From Fistularia commersonii (Eukaryota > Chordata > Actinopteri > Syngnathiformes > Fistulariidae), in contig JBBMNZ010000029.1 of the NCBI GenBank assembly GCA_037954325.1, forward strand, positions 12,371,001 to 12,435,000: a stretch of 64,000 nt of DNA, given 5' to 3'. The position numbers were made by a program, and so were the translations under genes. Under the pieces are notes generated by a model. It searched no databases. It was not told where the DNA came from and saw only the letters and a list, made by a program, of their open reading frames with translations. Shown piece by piece: positions 11,015 through 24,384 of the stretch (within the stretch, counting starts at the first letter, position 1; the number at the start of each line of letters is the position of its first letter).

Positions 11015-13910
11015 TAAACTACCTGGTGGTGCAACCAGGACACATCTTCAGTAACTCTCCCAAGATCACTGGGTGCTTCACGTCTTAGTCATACACCCTC
11101 ACTCAGGCAACCCAGCCAGGGCTGATCAGTCCCCCGACTTGTGTCCAGGTAAAACACAACACCACACCTCCCCCCCTTTCAACCAGGGCCACCGCAAAGC
11201 CTTCTCAGCTGCTTCTAAGATGTTCTTGGTGGCTCTTCGCCTCTGCACTCCGCAAATTCATAGGAGTCCAAGGGCATGATGTGGGGATCTACCTGCAAAG
11301 CCCCTGCAGCCCACCTCAATAGGCTCGCAGTGGGCATTCCAACTGTTCCTCCGGCACTCAGCCACAAGCTCTGCGTATTTTGCTCTTTTCCTCTTCTGGG
11401 CTTCCTCCATTCTGTCCTCCCAGGGAACTGTTAACTCGAGGAGCACCACCTGCCTGCTGGAAGTTGACATCAACACTGTCTGGACGGGGTGTCGTGGCTG
11501 TGTCGATGTTGTTTAGGAAACGCAGCTGCCTCCCCAGATCAACCAAGAGTTGCCAGCCCCTTGCTTTTGAAAACAGGCCCCCTTGTGTCTTCTTGGAGGG
11601 TTGAGGTTTCTCCCCTGCTCAGACAAAGGCAATCACTCTCTTGGTTGGCTGTTGTCCCTTGCTGATGTTGATGCCTGTGCAGATGGTGCCTGCTATTGCC
11701 CGCAGGACCTGTTTGTGGTGCCAGCGGTACCTCCCATCTCCCAAGGCCTTTGAGCAACAGCTGAGGATGTGTTCTAATGATTACCTCCTCTGAAAGAGCT
11801 AGCACTGGGGTGCGTCTTTCAGGCCCTCGGTGAACAGGTTAACGCAGGTTAGGAGGACATCATACACAGATGGAACTTGAAATTATGTGGCTCCGCCCTC
11901 CACAGATCAGTCCAGGTGATCATGTGGCTCGTGACATGCTCCCACTTGGTCCAGGCCCCTGCTTGCTCATGCCCATTGCTCTGGTGAAGCGAGCCTCTTC
12001 CGTTTCTGCTTGAACCTCATCTTGAATGAGCCTGCACTTCTCCTTCCCTTTGGCCCTGCTGTAGCGAGGCTTAGGGTTGCTGCCCCGCCCTGCCCGACCT
12101 GTGGTCACGGTAACCGCTAAGTTACTGTGCTGCAGCCTTGCCTTGGATCTTTCCACAGCGTCTTGGGCTTGCCACTTTCTACCTGTGCGAACCTCCACAT
12201 CTGCTGAGGATACTTTCCCATCAGCGGAGTCTCTGTAGAGTAGGACTTCTCTGGCCTTGAACCCCTCTGTGACACTGCTGGAAGGTAGTAGGTGCTTGGT
12301 CCTGTGTCCAAACAGAGCAATATTGCTCAGACTCCGTGGCAGGCCCAGCCACTTGCGCAGGTACTCGTTGATCTTCCTCTCAAAGCCCTCCACGGTTGTA
12401 ACTGGGATTTCATACATCAGCAGTGGCCACAGGAGACGAGGCAGGATGCTGTGCTGATAGATCCAGGCCTTGAATTTCCCGGGCAGTCCAGATTTGTCAA
12501 CAGCAGAAAGCCACTTGTTGAGATTGGCGCTGGCTGCTCAGCGTCCTTCTGATTGCTGGGGGAGAGCTTTCCGAGGCTCTTCACTGGTTTCTCGGACACG
12601 GATGGAATAGTGGCATCACCCAGGCTGAATCAGAAGCTATCTGTCACCCTCCCCTTCCTCAAGACCAAGGACCTGGACTTTTTGGGCCTGAAGCTCCTTC
12701 TTGCCCAAGTGATGAGTCGATCAAGACCTTGCAGGAGTCATCTGCATCCGGGCACAGATGTTGTGGTTACCATGAGATCATCCATGAATACTCTGATCGG
12801 TGGCTTTTGGGTACCAGATCCATTCATGGCGAGGGCGAACAGGGACACAGAGATTGTGCAGCCGGTGCTACTGCCATTCTCCAGACGGTGCCAATCAGAT
12901 GTCGAGGCAACAGAGGACACCCTCAGACTAAAATTGTCGTAATAGTCGAGGATGAGGATGCGCACCTTTTCTTGGACATGATATTTGCTCAGGGATTCCA
13001 CCAACTAATGTGGAATTGACCCATAAGCATTGGCAAGGTCCACCCAAAGTACTGCCAGATCACCCCTGCTCACTCTCACTTCACGAATGAGCTGGATCAC
13101 TACACCAGTGTGCTCAATACACCCTGAGACTCCTCCCTTCTGCACAGAGGTCTCGATGTGGGTGTTCTTCAGCAGACATCTCATCAGGTGATGGGAATCT
13201 TGAAGAAGGCCTTGAACTCTACACTGAGAGGGGAAATTGATCTGAACTGTTCGACGTCTTTTGAGTTCTCTTCCTTGGGAATCAATACTCCCTCTGCGTA
13301 CTTCCACTGTTGGGGTACCTTTCCTTTTTTCCAGGTCGCTCTGAAGATCTTCCACAGGCGCTCCAGCAGGCGGGGGCACTGTTTGAAGACCTTGTAGCGA
13401 ACTCCGCTTAGGCCTGGTGCAGATGCTGCCCTGATAACAGGGGAGGTGCATTGATGTCAAACAAGGTGAGGGGTTCAGATGAGCATACAAGGTCTTCACA
13501 GTGGACAAGGTCTTGGTCTCTCATGCTGTCGCTGTATGTATTGCTTATGGGGTGGTTGATGTCTTCCTTCAGACATGAAAGCTGACCACTGCGTTTCTCT
13601 CCTAGCAACTTCCTTGAAAATCCAAAAGGGTTCGGAATGAAGGCACTGCGCTTGCAAGCCCTCTCCTTGCCCCTCTTCCTGTGCCACTCGCCCCAACGGA
13701 GGGTAACCGTTACCACACCCCTCAGTTCTGCCAAGGCTTCCTTCGCATCGTCACTCGCCTTCCTGAACTGGCTCCTTAGTGTCTGCAGCTCTTGCCTGAG
13801 TTGAGAGATCTTTTTCTCACGCCGGTTTGGAATTGGTATTGTTGTAGGCTTAGTGGCTTGCTGTTCTTTGGCGCCAAACCTGTCGAGTATCATTGCAAAA
13901 GTTACCAAGA
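11015..13910 (-). mobile_element. R2-type non-LTR retrotransposon (LINE), copy 1
   Basis: A 5'-truncated, frame-broken LINE on the minus strand. Read from 13910 downward it has a basic pre-RT region (FIPNPFGFSRKLLG), the palm motif LWVDLANAYGSIPH, then GCTISVSLFALAMN, the active-site box FMDD, thumb and linker sequence (11920-12600), and a C-terminal region (AELVAECRRNSWNAHCEPIE, 11258-11476) where R2/NeSL/HERO-type elements carry a restriction-like endonuclease. The low-coordinate end (11015-11160) looks like a 3' UTR. The exact clade is my inference from the motifs. Confidence 0.8.
12738..13908 (-). pseudogene. R2-type LINE reverse transcriptase, broken
   Basis: Three minus-strand pieces cover the RT core: 13908-13408 (pre-RT, rich in Lys and Arg), 13508-13005 (ends at DLANAYGSIPH and a stop) and 13004-12738 (ILDYYDNFSLRV, GCTIS, FMDDLMVTT). 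The catalytic Asp pair is present, but frame changes separate the palm motifs. Confidence 0.8.
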
Positions 13911-14113
13911 CTGATCACTTGTAACCATTTATTTCATTTCATGTTTCGCGTTTCTTGAAATCTTCCCACTGTAATTGAACATCAGGTTTTAAGAGAGACA
14001 CAAATTTAGACTTAGATACACTACAACATATATTACACTATTACTACTACTACTTCTGCTAATACAAATACTTTTGATATTACATTTCATTCGTGGCTGC
14101 CTTTCTAAACACA

Positions 14114-14159
<46 letters not shown>

Positions 14160-14838
14160 ATATATACATAGCACTTGGAGACATTGACTTAAACTGAGAG
14201 AGAGCATTTCTGATACCAGAGAGTTGTGAGCTCAAGATGGATACAGAGCAACTGTATCCCATATTAAGAAGCTGGTCAGATAGGTCATGAGGGGCCACGT
14301 TATGGGTATATTTATCGAGGAGAAGCTATTTCTAAGTTAATCTTAGGTTCTGCCGGTGGAGTTATTAAAGGACTGTGTAAAGTGTTATCCGTTGCAGAAC
14401 TCTGGAGGAACTGGAGTTGGGGAGAACAAAAAACGGAATTTCGGCAGTCTGGCAGAATGGCAGAATTGCGCAATCTATTGATAGAATGAAATTTCAATCT
14501 ACTTTAACTTCTTGAGGCTTTTGGTCTTGTTAGCTATACATGTGTAGCTGAGTATTTGGGAATAGATTAATTCATTCAATTTCCATTAGATGTCAAACAG
14601 ACTTTAAATGAACATAAAAACCTGTTCAATTTATTAAAAGCTTAATTTCTTTGTATATCTTCTTGTGTATAAATATGATTTTCTGTAGTGTCTCCATCCT
14701 GCTTTTACATTGTTGGCTCTAATTTCTTTGTGATGCGAGATGTAAATGCGAACATATTCATGAATGAATAAATGAAAGAAAAAGACCTTCTATGACAACC
14801 ATTCTGGTAGTTCATTAAGCTATTTTGGGATATATATA
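13911..14838. other. Unassigned DNA with a TA tract
   Basis: A TA/TATG-rich tract lies at about 14114-14169. No gene is visible. Confidence 0.5.
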
Positions 14839-15335
14839 CACTATATGGACAAAACTATTGGCTCACCCCTCCAAATAATGGGAATCAGGTGTTCCAATCA
14901 TTTCCATGGCCACAGGTGTATAAAATCAGGCACCTAGCCATGAACTTTGTTTTTATTGTTTGTGAAAGAATGGGCGGCTCTGAGGAGCTCAGTGCATTCC
15001 AGCCGCACATCGCCAAGTGCAATGCAAAGTGTGGGACGCAGTGGTGTAAAGCATGCCGACACTGGACTCGAGAGTAGTGGATCTCTCGCAAGCCTTGTCT
15101 GGAGTCTCCATCTGGCAATCTGATGGATGGGTCTGGGCTTGGCGGTTGTCAGGAGAACAGTTCTTGTCTGGCTGCATTCTGCCAAGTGTGAAGTTTGGTG
15201 GAGGGCGGACTATGGTATGGGCTTGTTTTTTGGCCCCTTAGTTCCAGTGAAAGGAACTCTGAAAGTTTCAGCATACCAAGGCATTTTGGACAATTCAATA
15301 CTCCCAACTTTTTGGGAACAGTTTGGAACTGGCGG
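14839..15335 (+). mobile_element. Tc1-like transposon, copy b (truncated)
   Basis: It begins at CACTATATGGACAAAACTAT after TA (14837-14838), in the opposite orientation to copies a and c. It runs through decayed transposase sequence (GGGRTMVWACF-like, about 15199-15240) and stops abruptly near 15335, where gypsy copy 2 sequence begins. The right inverted end is absent. Confidence 0.85.
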
Positions 15336-16405
15336 AGACTAATAGCCAGTCCTTCTCGCCCAACATCACAAACGTGATGTGGGCGCCGGCGGTTGCCCAC
15401 AGCTGTTCGTCAAGGACTCCATGGCCGGGCTCAGGTTCCTGGTTGACTCTGGATCGCAGAAGAGCCTGATTCCACCGACAAGGGAGGACATGTGGGCTAG
15501 AGGCAGCGGACCACTGGTGAGTGCTGCGAACGGGTCCGCCATAGACACCTTCGGTTCACGGTCGTTGTCAGTTTGCTTTGATGGCCGCCATTTTGAGTGG
15601 GAGTTTGTGATCGCCGCCCATTATTGGCATGGACTTTCTGTGCGCCAACGGCCTGTTAGTGGACATCGCAAACCGCCGCCTCATTGACGCATTGTCTTTT
15701 GCCACCTATCCCTGAGAGACAGAGCGGTTTGGGTCACATGCACACGCCAATTTTTTGGTTTCAGGGGATGTTTATCATCGCTGGTTGGCGGATTTTCTGT
15801 CGCTGACGACGCCCACATTTTCCACCGGCTCACTGAGACACAAAGTGGAGCATTTTATCCCCACTGTGAGGCCGCCAGTTTTTGTGGGGCCTAGGCGCCT
15901 GGACGCTGCCAAACAAGCAACTGCTCGGGAGGAGTTTGCTACCGTGGAGCGTTTGGGGATCGTGAGGCGGTCTAACAGTCTGTGGGCCTCCCCACTTCAC
16001 ATGGTTCCAAAGGGCCGACGGGTCTTGGCATCCATGTGGCGACTATCGCAGGTTGTACAACATGACCATGGGCAACCGTTACCCCATTCCCCACATCCAG
16101 GATTTCTCCGTGCGGTTGTCGGGTGCCACCATCTTTGCCAAGGTCGACCTGGTGCGCAGTTATCACCAGGTAACTGTACACGCGAAGGATGTGCCCAAGA
16201 CCGCGGTGATCACCCCGTTTGGCCAATTCGAATTTCTTCGTATGCCCTTCGGGTTGAAGGGGGCCGCCCAGGCCTTTCAATGGCTATATTTAGATGATCC
16301 CGGATGTTCAGGTTTCCAGTTGTATTTTGTTGGTGTTTCAAATTAAAGAGCCGAACTCCTCTATGCCTCAGCCCTTATTTTATTGTTGAAAAGCCACAAT
16401 ATCAC
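15336..16405 (+). mobile_element. Ty3/gypsy retrotransposon, copy 2 (deleted)
   Basis: A second, shorter copy of the element at 830-6495. It holds the protease (LVDSGSQKSLIP, about 15400-15690, shifted by a small deletion), the linker to reverse transcriptase, and the first RT motifs (YPIPHIQDF, FAKVDLVRSYHQ, RMPFG). It then jumps near 16285 directly into LTR sequence, losing the RT active site, RNase H and integrase. It retains the pre-insertion sequence that the piggyBac interrupts in copy 1. Confidence 0.88.
16285..16400 (+). repeat. 3' LTR remnant of gypsy copy 2
   Basis: It matches 885-983 with scattered changes and a roughly 10-base insertion (TTTAGATGATCCCGGATGTT, later CTCCTCTATGCCTCAG). 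It ends near CCACAA. Confidence 0.75.
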
Positions 16406-17931
16406 CATCTTTATGTATTTATATTTATATTTTGAATGATTATGTATCATTTTTAAATCTGTATTTTGTTTTCTGTAGTTTTAATGCAAAGAAAATCAGT
16501 TGCCACAGGGCCGTAGTTCAAATGTGCCAACTTAAACATCTTAGAAATAAAAAAAAAGATCATTTTACTTCATCAATTAGTTTTCCTCATTATGTTGTTC
16601 TAATTAATTATCACTCAATGTGTCTGCCAGTCCAATGAGACTTCAGGACATGTTGACACTGCAAATAATTCTGTGCATTTTTCATTCTACCGTATGAATA
16701 GTTATGATATTATGAATCTAATCATTTTTGAATGGCAAGCCTACATGAATACCATAAAATTATTAGTTTGCACAAACTTGTCTTAAATGGGAAACAAATA
16801 AATCCAGAGGGCATTAATCATCCATCTGTAGTCTCTTTGGTTTACAAAAAAAGTCACATATGGCCTACTAGCATTCTACTAACAAACATTATCAATCCAT
16901 TCTCTATTTATTATTTACTTTCACAAAAAGCTCCTTCTTGCCAACTCTCTGTGCCTGATAGGAAAAGCCAGAGTTGGCAGTAGGTCTGAGGTTGCAAGAG
17001 TATGCTTTGCCTTGAGTTGTCAGCAAACCTGACCCTTTTTTTGAATTGACCAATTGGTACTCTTGTCTTTGGAAACTCAAGCAATTTGGGGCTAGGAATG
17101 ATTAAATAGTCCATCAGGACTTGATTCCTACCTTCTCTGCCTTCTGTTTGGGCCAACTTGACATGCAGTAATCACTGCACATCCCGAATGGCAAATGGCC
17201 TTTTGTGTTTCTCTTTTGCAAAGGACGATAAACAATTGCAGATGTCAGCATGATGTGAACTACTAAAAGCCGCAAATACTGGTGGCTGGGGAAGTATTTC
17301 CTGTATAGAAGCCTCACAATTAGGTTAAATGAATAGTCTGTGCCATTTTTCCTCAGCCCTCATCTGCAGCATCGTCTTGCTCTTTCAAGAACTGCATAAA
17401 TAAGTGTAAAGAGCATTTTACAATTAACTTTACCTTTTACCAAGTATCACTAGTTTCAGCATCATTGCTGTTTGAAGTGAAGCGTAAGGCTATATTCATG
17501 GGAAAATTACCATAATCACCTTTAATGAATCCATCTCATTATATCATCTGAATTCATGAGAGGATATCTTCTGCTTGACAAAGTGCTCTTACCTATCTAT
17601 AGCAAATCAGAAAGCAAATATTTTTTTCTTGTAAGCGAAATGGATGCAAGGTTACTTCTAGGTCTTGCAATTAAAGGGTTGTGAAAAACAAACAAAACCG
17701 AAAGCTCATTAAATTGTACAAGGGAACATTCAAAATTCCCTCCGATGAACAATTAGGGCAGGAACCCTGTTTATCAGTTCAATCAAGCATTAACTGATAA
17801 TGTGTGTCAAAATACTGCTGAGTCCTCTACCTGCAGGCAAAAATGACCATTGTCATGGTACCTTAAATGATATTACTTTTAAGTATTAAGTATTACTTTT
17901 TATTAATTGTCAGTAGTTAGGAGCAATTCAG

Positions 17932-17933
<2 letters not shown>

Positions 17934-18006
<73 letters not shown>
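17934..18006. repeat. (TA)n microsatellite
   Basis: About 36 TA units, almost pure. It is self-complementary and able to form hairpins. Confidence 0.95.
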
Positions 18007-18009
<3 letters not shown>

Positions 18010-18522
18010 TTTTCTGCTTGTACACATAGTGAAGATGTAAAGTCTAATGTAAAGTGGTAGAAGAATTGTTGTTTTTACAGGTTATTACTTTTCATAAATA
18101 TATATATATCATATTCTTTCTATTGTAAGAAAAGGGGAACACAGTTAACTCACATCTCTCCATTTAATAAATGTGATAGTAAATGCATAAAAAAGTAACA
18201 CACAGCACAGTGGAGGTCAAGCAAAAACACTTAAACACCTTACCGGCTGTTCTTATACAAAAGCTGTACAGTCATAAAAAATGTTTTTATAATATTATCA
18301 GGAATATTTATCTACAAAAATAATACTCTTGCTATTCCTGTGGCCAGGAGGAGATAGAGTTTGAAGCCCATAGGTCATTTAGCAGTTATTGGGTGTCCCA
18401 CTGCATGTGGTGTCACATGACAGCAAGTTCTGTACGAGATATGTTCCTTTGAATTTTTTATTGTGAAAGTTGTTGCAAAGGGTTTTCATTATAATCAACT
18501 AATCAACCTACTTACCTTAAAA

Positions 18523-18579
<57 letters not shown>
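18523..18579. repeat. (GT)n microsatellite
   Basis: About 28 uninterrupted GT units. Confidence 0.95.
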
Positions 18580-18580
<1 letters not shown>

Positions 18581-20096
18581 CCTCAAAATGTGTAAATCAA
18601 CCACTCTTTCTAAGACTTAAACATAGAAGAAATCCTTCAGAGCAGAACATACAATTTTAAATTTGAAGTCCTGTAAAACCTCTTAGATTAAATGTATTCT
18701 TTGTCCTATTATCTTGGGTTAAAGAAAAATGGGAATTTATATCTTCACAAATCAATTACACTGGATATCACAAGATATCCAGTCTAATTGCATTCTAGCA
18801 TTACGGCTTCTTAGAAACAAAACCGTTAACAGCATATATGTCTCAACAACTGGGGAAGAAAATGCAAAATGAATTTATCCTCCATATCTGCTGGCATGTA
18901 AGTCCGACACCATGAGTTGGACTTAATTAAATTTTATGAATTTTACACTTATTTATATTACAGTAAAATGCACTTAATAAATTATTAAGATTTTGCCATC
19001 AATCACTGTGATTATGCTCATTATTTTACAGTACTCTAATCAAGAGCTTGCATGCCAAAACTTTGTACGGAATGTGTCAAAGGGTTGTTTCAGAGAACGA
19101 GACACAAAGCCATTTCATTCATTTCTATGAAAGGTTCTCAGTAGCTCATGATGGGAATTGTTATTGTACATCCCTTTGCTATTTGCATGTTAGCTTAAAC
19201 AGTGTTCTTGTGCCAATTGATCAAGGCAATATTTGACATGGCTTAAGTTTTACACAATACAATTGTAGAAGTATATAAATGCACATATATTTGAGGATCT
19301 GCCAGAGTTGTTCCCGCTCCGCGCAGTCCAGTGAAGGTGATCAGGTCCTCTTCGGTCATTTTTCATGATACTCCATGACAAGCCGCTAACACATATTTGT
19401 AGTAACTCTCAACTGTGCCTCCTCTGGGCCTTTTTAACATAAGGTTGAGCAGGAAATCGGCGCATGGTCAGTTTTCAAAGTATAACCTATTGGACACTGG
19501 TAGACTGACTGACTCTACCAGTGTTTCTACCAAGTTATTGAACTTCATTATCTTTGTATGTAATACATCACAACAAAACAGGGAAAGGAAGATGTTCTAT
19601 TTTGGGCTAGTAAGATGATTCACATTTTTTGAACCTGAAGTAATGTTTGCAAAAACATGTTTGATATTCCACCATGGGTTTCTTTTAGTTAACAATATTA
19701 TCACCGAACCCAACAAAAGTCTTCAAAGTATCATGTGCCCTCCAGAAAGAGGTGTTGTGGATTCTGTGAACAAAGGACGACTGCCTCTTTGTCAGCATTT
19801 TGTTAGTTTAAGATACATAAACTGTACATCAAGCTGCAAAATTCAATAAACATAACACAAAATGAAAAATTAAAAAGAAAAGTTAAAAGTTGTTTAATAC
19901 AGTAAAATATCTGCAAACAAGTTATTCTACTCACTGTCTTCTGACTTTGCTACCAGTCATAAGCACTAACATTTCAGAAAAATTGAAGTAGAATTAAATA
20001 TAGAGGAAGTTATAACAAAAAAAAGATAAATTATTTCACTTAACACAGCTCATTATTCATCATAAAAGCTTCTGATATATCTACTTACTATATGTG

Positions 20097-20097
<1 letters not shown>

Positions 20098-20149
<52 letters not shown>
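20098..20149. repeat. (AC)n microsatellite
   Basis: About 25 AC units. Confidence 0.95.
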
Positions 20150-20150
<1 letters not shown>

Positions 20151-21895
20151 GACACATGCATGCTTTTCAAATGGGACATTTTAGAAGTCTGTGGACAAAT
20201 AAACTTTACCTGATGTTTCCTAGCATTAACGGGATCTACATATTGATGAAATAGTAATTTTTGCGTGAATTGATCCTTAAAGAATCCAAGGTAAAGTTTG
20301 TCTAAACATTTGACAGCAGCACAAGTTTTCCTTTTTTATGAACCACACAGGAACATTCAATATCCGTCATGGAAACTTGCAGACACAGAGGGAAAAAAAC
20401 AAACTGCTGCTTCAAGAGAATTGAAGCATAGCTTTCAAGCATAACTGCTCCTTTGAAAGATTTAGATCAAAACTTGACATAGACTCACTGGAGTCAAAAC
20501 ATGATTTCAATTTTAGCCAATTTCACCCAGAATATGTAATGTAGTTGTAACCTGTAGGCTCAAAGGCACCAAGGGACCTGATGTTTAGGTCAGGGTGATA
20601 TTACGTATTAAACCCTCAAAGAGGATTAAAAATGTGGTAAAAAATCATTTACTCTTGACCATTATCTCCTTTTTGATGACTATCATGAGGAAATATCTTC
20701 CAATTTTTCCACCATATACTGAAATGAATAAATGTAATGACAGATGATTATTGAATGTTGTATATCTGCTGTATGTCCGAGATCTCCAAGATCTTAATTA
20801 TTCACAGTATCACATTACACAAACACACACACACTCACGCACACTCACACACATATATATATATATTTATATATGAATATATTTAAATCATTTATTGGGT
20901 ACACGATAAAACATATCCCCAGCTTTTGATTCATTCATGAACAAACTTTGTAACTCATGATCAGGAGCTACAAGATTATTTATTTCCTTCCCACACTTTA
21001 TATACTTGCACCGACCTTGTTTCATTGTTTTTTGTTTTTTTTTATTGTCAACAATACATCTGTTTTTCACAACTTACGTATGTGTTCGCCACCATAATTC
21101 ATGGATAGCCATGACGTATATTCCGATGGACAAAATGGAACAAAACACATCTCCTAGCCATAATAATAATAACAATAATAATAATAATCATAATCATATT
21201 CTATGCTTCTGATGTGCAGGAAAAAAGCACCATACTAAGCTATGAGCCACAAGTCGATTTTGAGGTCTGGGGTGCAGCATCAAAAGATTAGTATGTCATC
21301 TTGTTTTTGAAGAGATCATGGCAAACAATTCTTCCATTAATCGTCAAAGTGCCATTGATACAACTTTCTCATTTAACTTCAACACTTTATACGCCTCATT
21401 AGCCTGCAGGAGGACAATGTAAAAAAACAACTCCCTTCCTCCAAAAAAAAACCCAAACAAATTAAAAAAAGAATGTATGAAAGTCATTCTCTTGAAATTG
21501 TAATGCTCTTCAAGATAAAAAAAATGTTGAAAAAATATAAAAAACAAAAGGCAAATCCAAAAATACACAAACAAAAATGCACGCAGTAGCTTTGAAGATA
21601 TTTCAGTCTGGTGAATCAATAGGGCAGATTTTTCATCAATAGGTTCCTGAGTTTATCGTACATAAAAATGACACTATTAAAACATCTCCATTACTCACAG
21701 TGACCACTCGCTGTTATTGTCTGATTATTGTCTTTGAATGATTTGAAAACAATTTTACTATGTGCTCATGCAGTTCAAACTCACTTTTGCTACATTTCTA
21801 CCAAGAAGAATTGCTTTCTACTGCTACATTATCAACTGTAACATGGCATATTGAATTTCCTGAATAAGGAAAAATGGGATAAATGTGTGTGAATG

Positions 21896-22377
21896 ATTCT
21901 GGTCAAAATCTTTTTGTGGCAACTTGACATGAGTTTCTTCCTGAGACTTTTAACCTCTCATCCGAGAGGCTTCATCTGGTCAAATGGAGTAGTGACGTCA
22001 TACTATGTCAATGAGAGAGGTGTTTCGGAGACAGATAAACCATGTGTGTTAGTTGATATTTCTTGGGATGGATTCTTGTACTGTGTAATAGGGAGGCAAA
22101 GGGTTGTGCCTAAGGCACCATCCTCTGCTCTCAGATGGTTTTTCAGTTTTCACCAAATCAGTTCTCTGAAGCCTCTCTCGAACCAGCTGTCTTCTCTGCC
22201 AATAATGGGTACATTGGTGTTTTGAAAAGAATGGTCCATGTCCTTTAGGTGTAGGTGGACTTTCATCCCTGTCCTAAAGCAGTGGCTAACCCATTCGTTT
22301 GTGGAGAGGTTGTTTTGTCAAAGGCCTAATTAGGATAGCCACAAATCCAGTTGCCACAAAAAGATTTCGACCAGAAT
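21896..22377 (-). mobile_element. Penelope-like element fragment with inverted ends
   Basis: The minus strand from 22377 to about 22080 has decayed sequence resembling the C-terminal GIY-YIG endonuclease region and tail of fish Penelope elements (a broken HLHLKDMDHSF-like run, then a W-ERGLQR-like run). The two ends, 21896-21924 and 22349-22377, are inverted copies of 29 bases with one mismatch, starting ATTCTGGTC. The family is known for terminal repeats in unusual orientations. The coding match is weak because of decay. Confidence 0.6.
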
Positions 22378-24384
22378 TAACCATGACCTGGATGACTGAG
22401 AACCTTCATAGACATGTCTGAATTGTATTCTTAGCTTTTGTTATGCCATTTCACTGGCCACCAGCTTTAGCCCCTTCTCACTCATGTCTGTCACATGATT
22501 TTGATGTAAAATTGTGGGTTCTTCAAGGAAGGAAAGATTTATTTTGGACTTACATGAAGAGTGCATTATTATGCAAGTTTGATTTACATTTTGGAAAAAA
22601 AATACCAATACAAAAAAGCCAAAAGCCACTCTCTCTTCAGCTATGTTTTGTGACATTGGAGGAGAGTAAAATTTGGGAAAGTATCCGAATGGAATCAGTC
22701 CAATTCTATTTTTCCATATCTGTCAGACACTCGTCCTAAAAAGGCTACCATCTGTGCAGCTTGCTAGCCTCTGTGCTTGACTTACCCTGCTCCCGCATAG
22801 CTGTATAATGAGATGGTATAAAGATGGCTGCTACACCAAAGCTGGACAGGATATTGCCCTGAATGTGTCACCAATCTTAGCCAACTTTGAGCTTGGCTGG
22901 CTATATTAAGTATTCTAGATACCAGCTTCTTCTAATTCTGGCTCATATAAGTGGGAATTCCAAAATAAAATTTAGCATGCTTTATGTCATTTTAAGTTCC
23001 TCCATAAATTGAAGCCCAAAGGAATGATTCCCAGTCTCCATGGGAATGTTGACTGTGACCAGACTGCAGGAGAGGGCGACCAGTAGAAAACCTTGTAGGT
23101 CCACACCACAAGCATTCCAAAAGGTTGTTTCTCTCCTATTACCAAAACGAGCAATGTCTCTTGATAGTTTCATCACCTGTAGGAGGTGGTCTCATATTTT
23201 GAAGCACACACATTTTTTAAACTGGTATGTATCATAAATGGTGTCAGAAGCATCAGAATAACAGCAAACTTTGACCGAATAAAAAAAAAACAAAAAAAAA
23301 AAACAACAACAAAAACAAATGCAATTATTCATAAATCAAATATATTGAGTAGAAAATGTGTATTGTGCCATAAATCTCTTACAGGAAACAATAGATCCAA
23401 GGCTTTGAAGCACCCTAATAATTATTCATGAAATCATTTCAGTTTCGTATGTTATTTGTTACTGATATACACACATTTCTGACATTGACAATAATAATTT
23501 ACAAATTAAATGTGTAATACACTTCAATAACAAAAGGAGATTATAAATAATACACTACAGTTGTTTGCTTCGAAAGTACATCATTTCCACAACCTCAGCA
23601 ATATAAGTGAAACCAAAACCCCTGCTTATGATCCCCCCCCCCTTCTTTCTAGGTCATGCTGGCGTTTCCTCTGAATTAAGTATCTGACATATATAAATGG
23701 ATTATATTTTTAAATGTTATTTATTTGACATAAGTTGAAGTAAAATAACATAAAAAAGTATACCTTTTTTATGGATTTAATGGTAGCACAGTATGTGTCA
23801 GCAGGGTTCCACATGCACAGGTATAAAGCTCAAAACCATTGTGTCCCAAAGATGTATGTGTGATGCATCTTGAAGAGATAAGAAGTGATCCAGTCGACAG
23901 TTCAGACGATGTATGTTGGAAGTTCTGTTGAGAATTTTACATGTACAAGAGGTTTCATACTTCCTGTAGAAAAAAAAAAAAAAAGTGGATAAAGAAGTTG
24001 TGAAATTATGTTTGTAACAGAAACTGAAAATGTTGTGAACACTGAGCTGATTAAACCACATCAGGGAATGTTCCGATGTTGTATCCACATAGCTTTTGTC
24101 CCGTAGCCCCAACAAAACAAGCATGAAAACTAGCATAAAAGGCCTGGTTATTAAGAGATAGATTTTACTATCTATTTTACTCTGCTGCCCAGCAATGAAT
24201 TTGATAGCGTGGGCCCACAGGTATTGAAACTATTAAAAAGACATTAGCTTAAGTTTCCAAATCTATCTCCCTGCATCATTCCGGCAGTACAAGTACCTGT
24301 TTACACACTCTGCATATTCCTCACAACAATAACTTTAATTGTAATTGTTTAGTTTTGTGCTATCCTCTCGGGTCCAAAGGGTGC
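22378..24384. other. Unassigned DNA
   Basis: No supported gene. The segment 22750-23200 is less AT-rich and open on the minus strand for 64 codons (23176-22982), but it has no recognised motif. A-rich runs lie at 23280-23320. Confidence 0.45.

Larger units (their letters stand above)
16406..21895. other. Unassigned AT-rich DNA with microsatellites
   Basis: No gene is supported. Simple repeats are (TA)n at 17934-18006, (GT)n at 18523-18579, (AC)n at 20098-20149 and a mixed AC/TA tract at 20820-20875. The minus-strand frames at 16911-17317 are open but have no motif I can assign. A short GC-richer patch at 19290-19400 is also unassigned. Confidence 0.5.

Noticed and set aside
16911..17317. Minus-strand frames that vaguely resemble the end of a piggyBac transposase
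   Set aside because: No motif is firm enough and no inverted ends were found.
22982..23176. Minus-strand 64-codon frame starting MMKLSRDIARFGNR
   Set aside because: No recognised domain, no consistent splice sites, and no partner exons.
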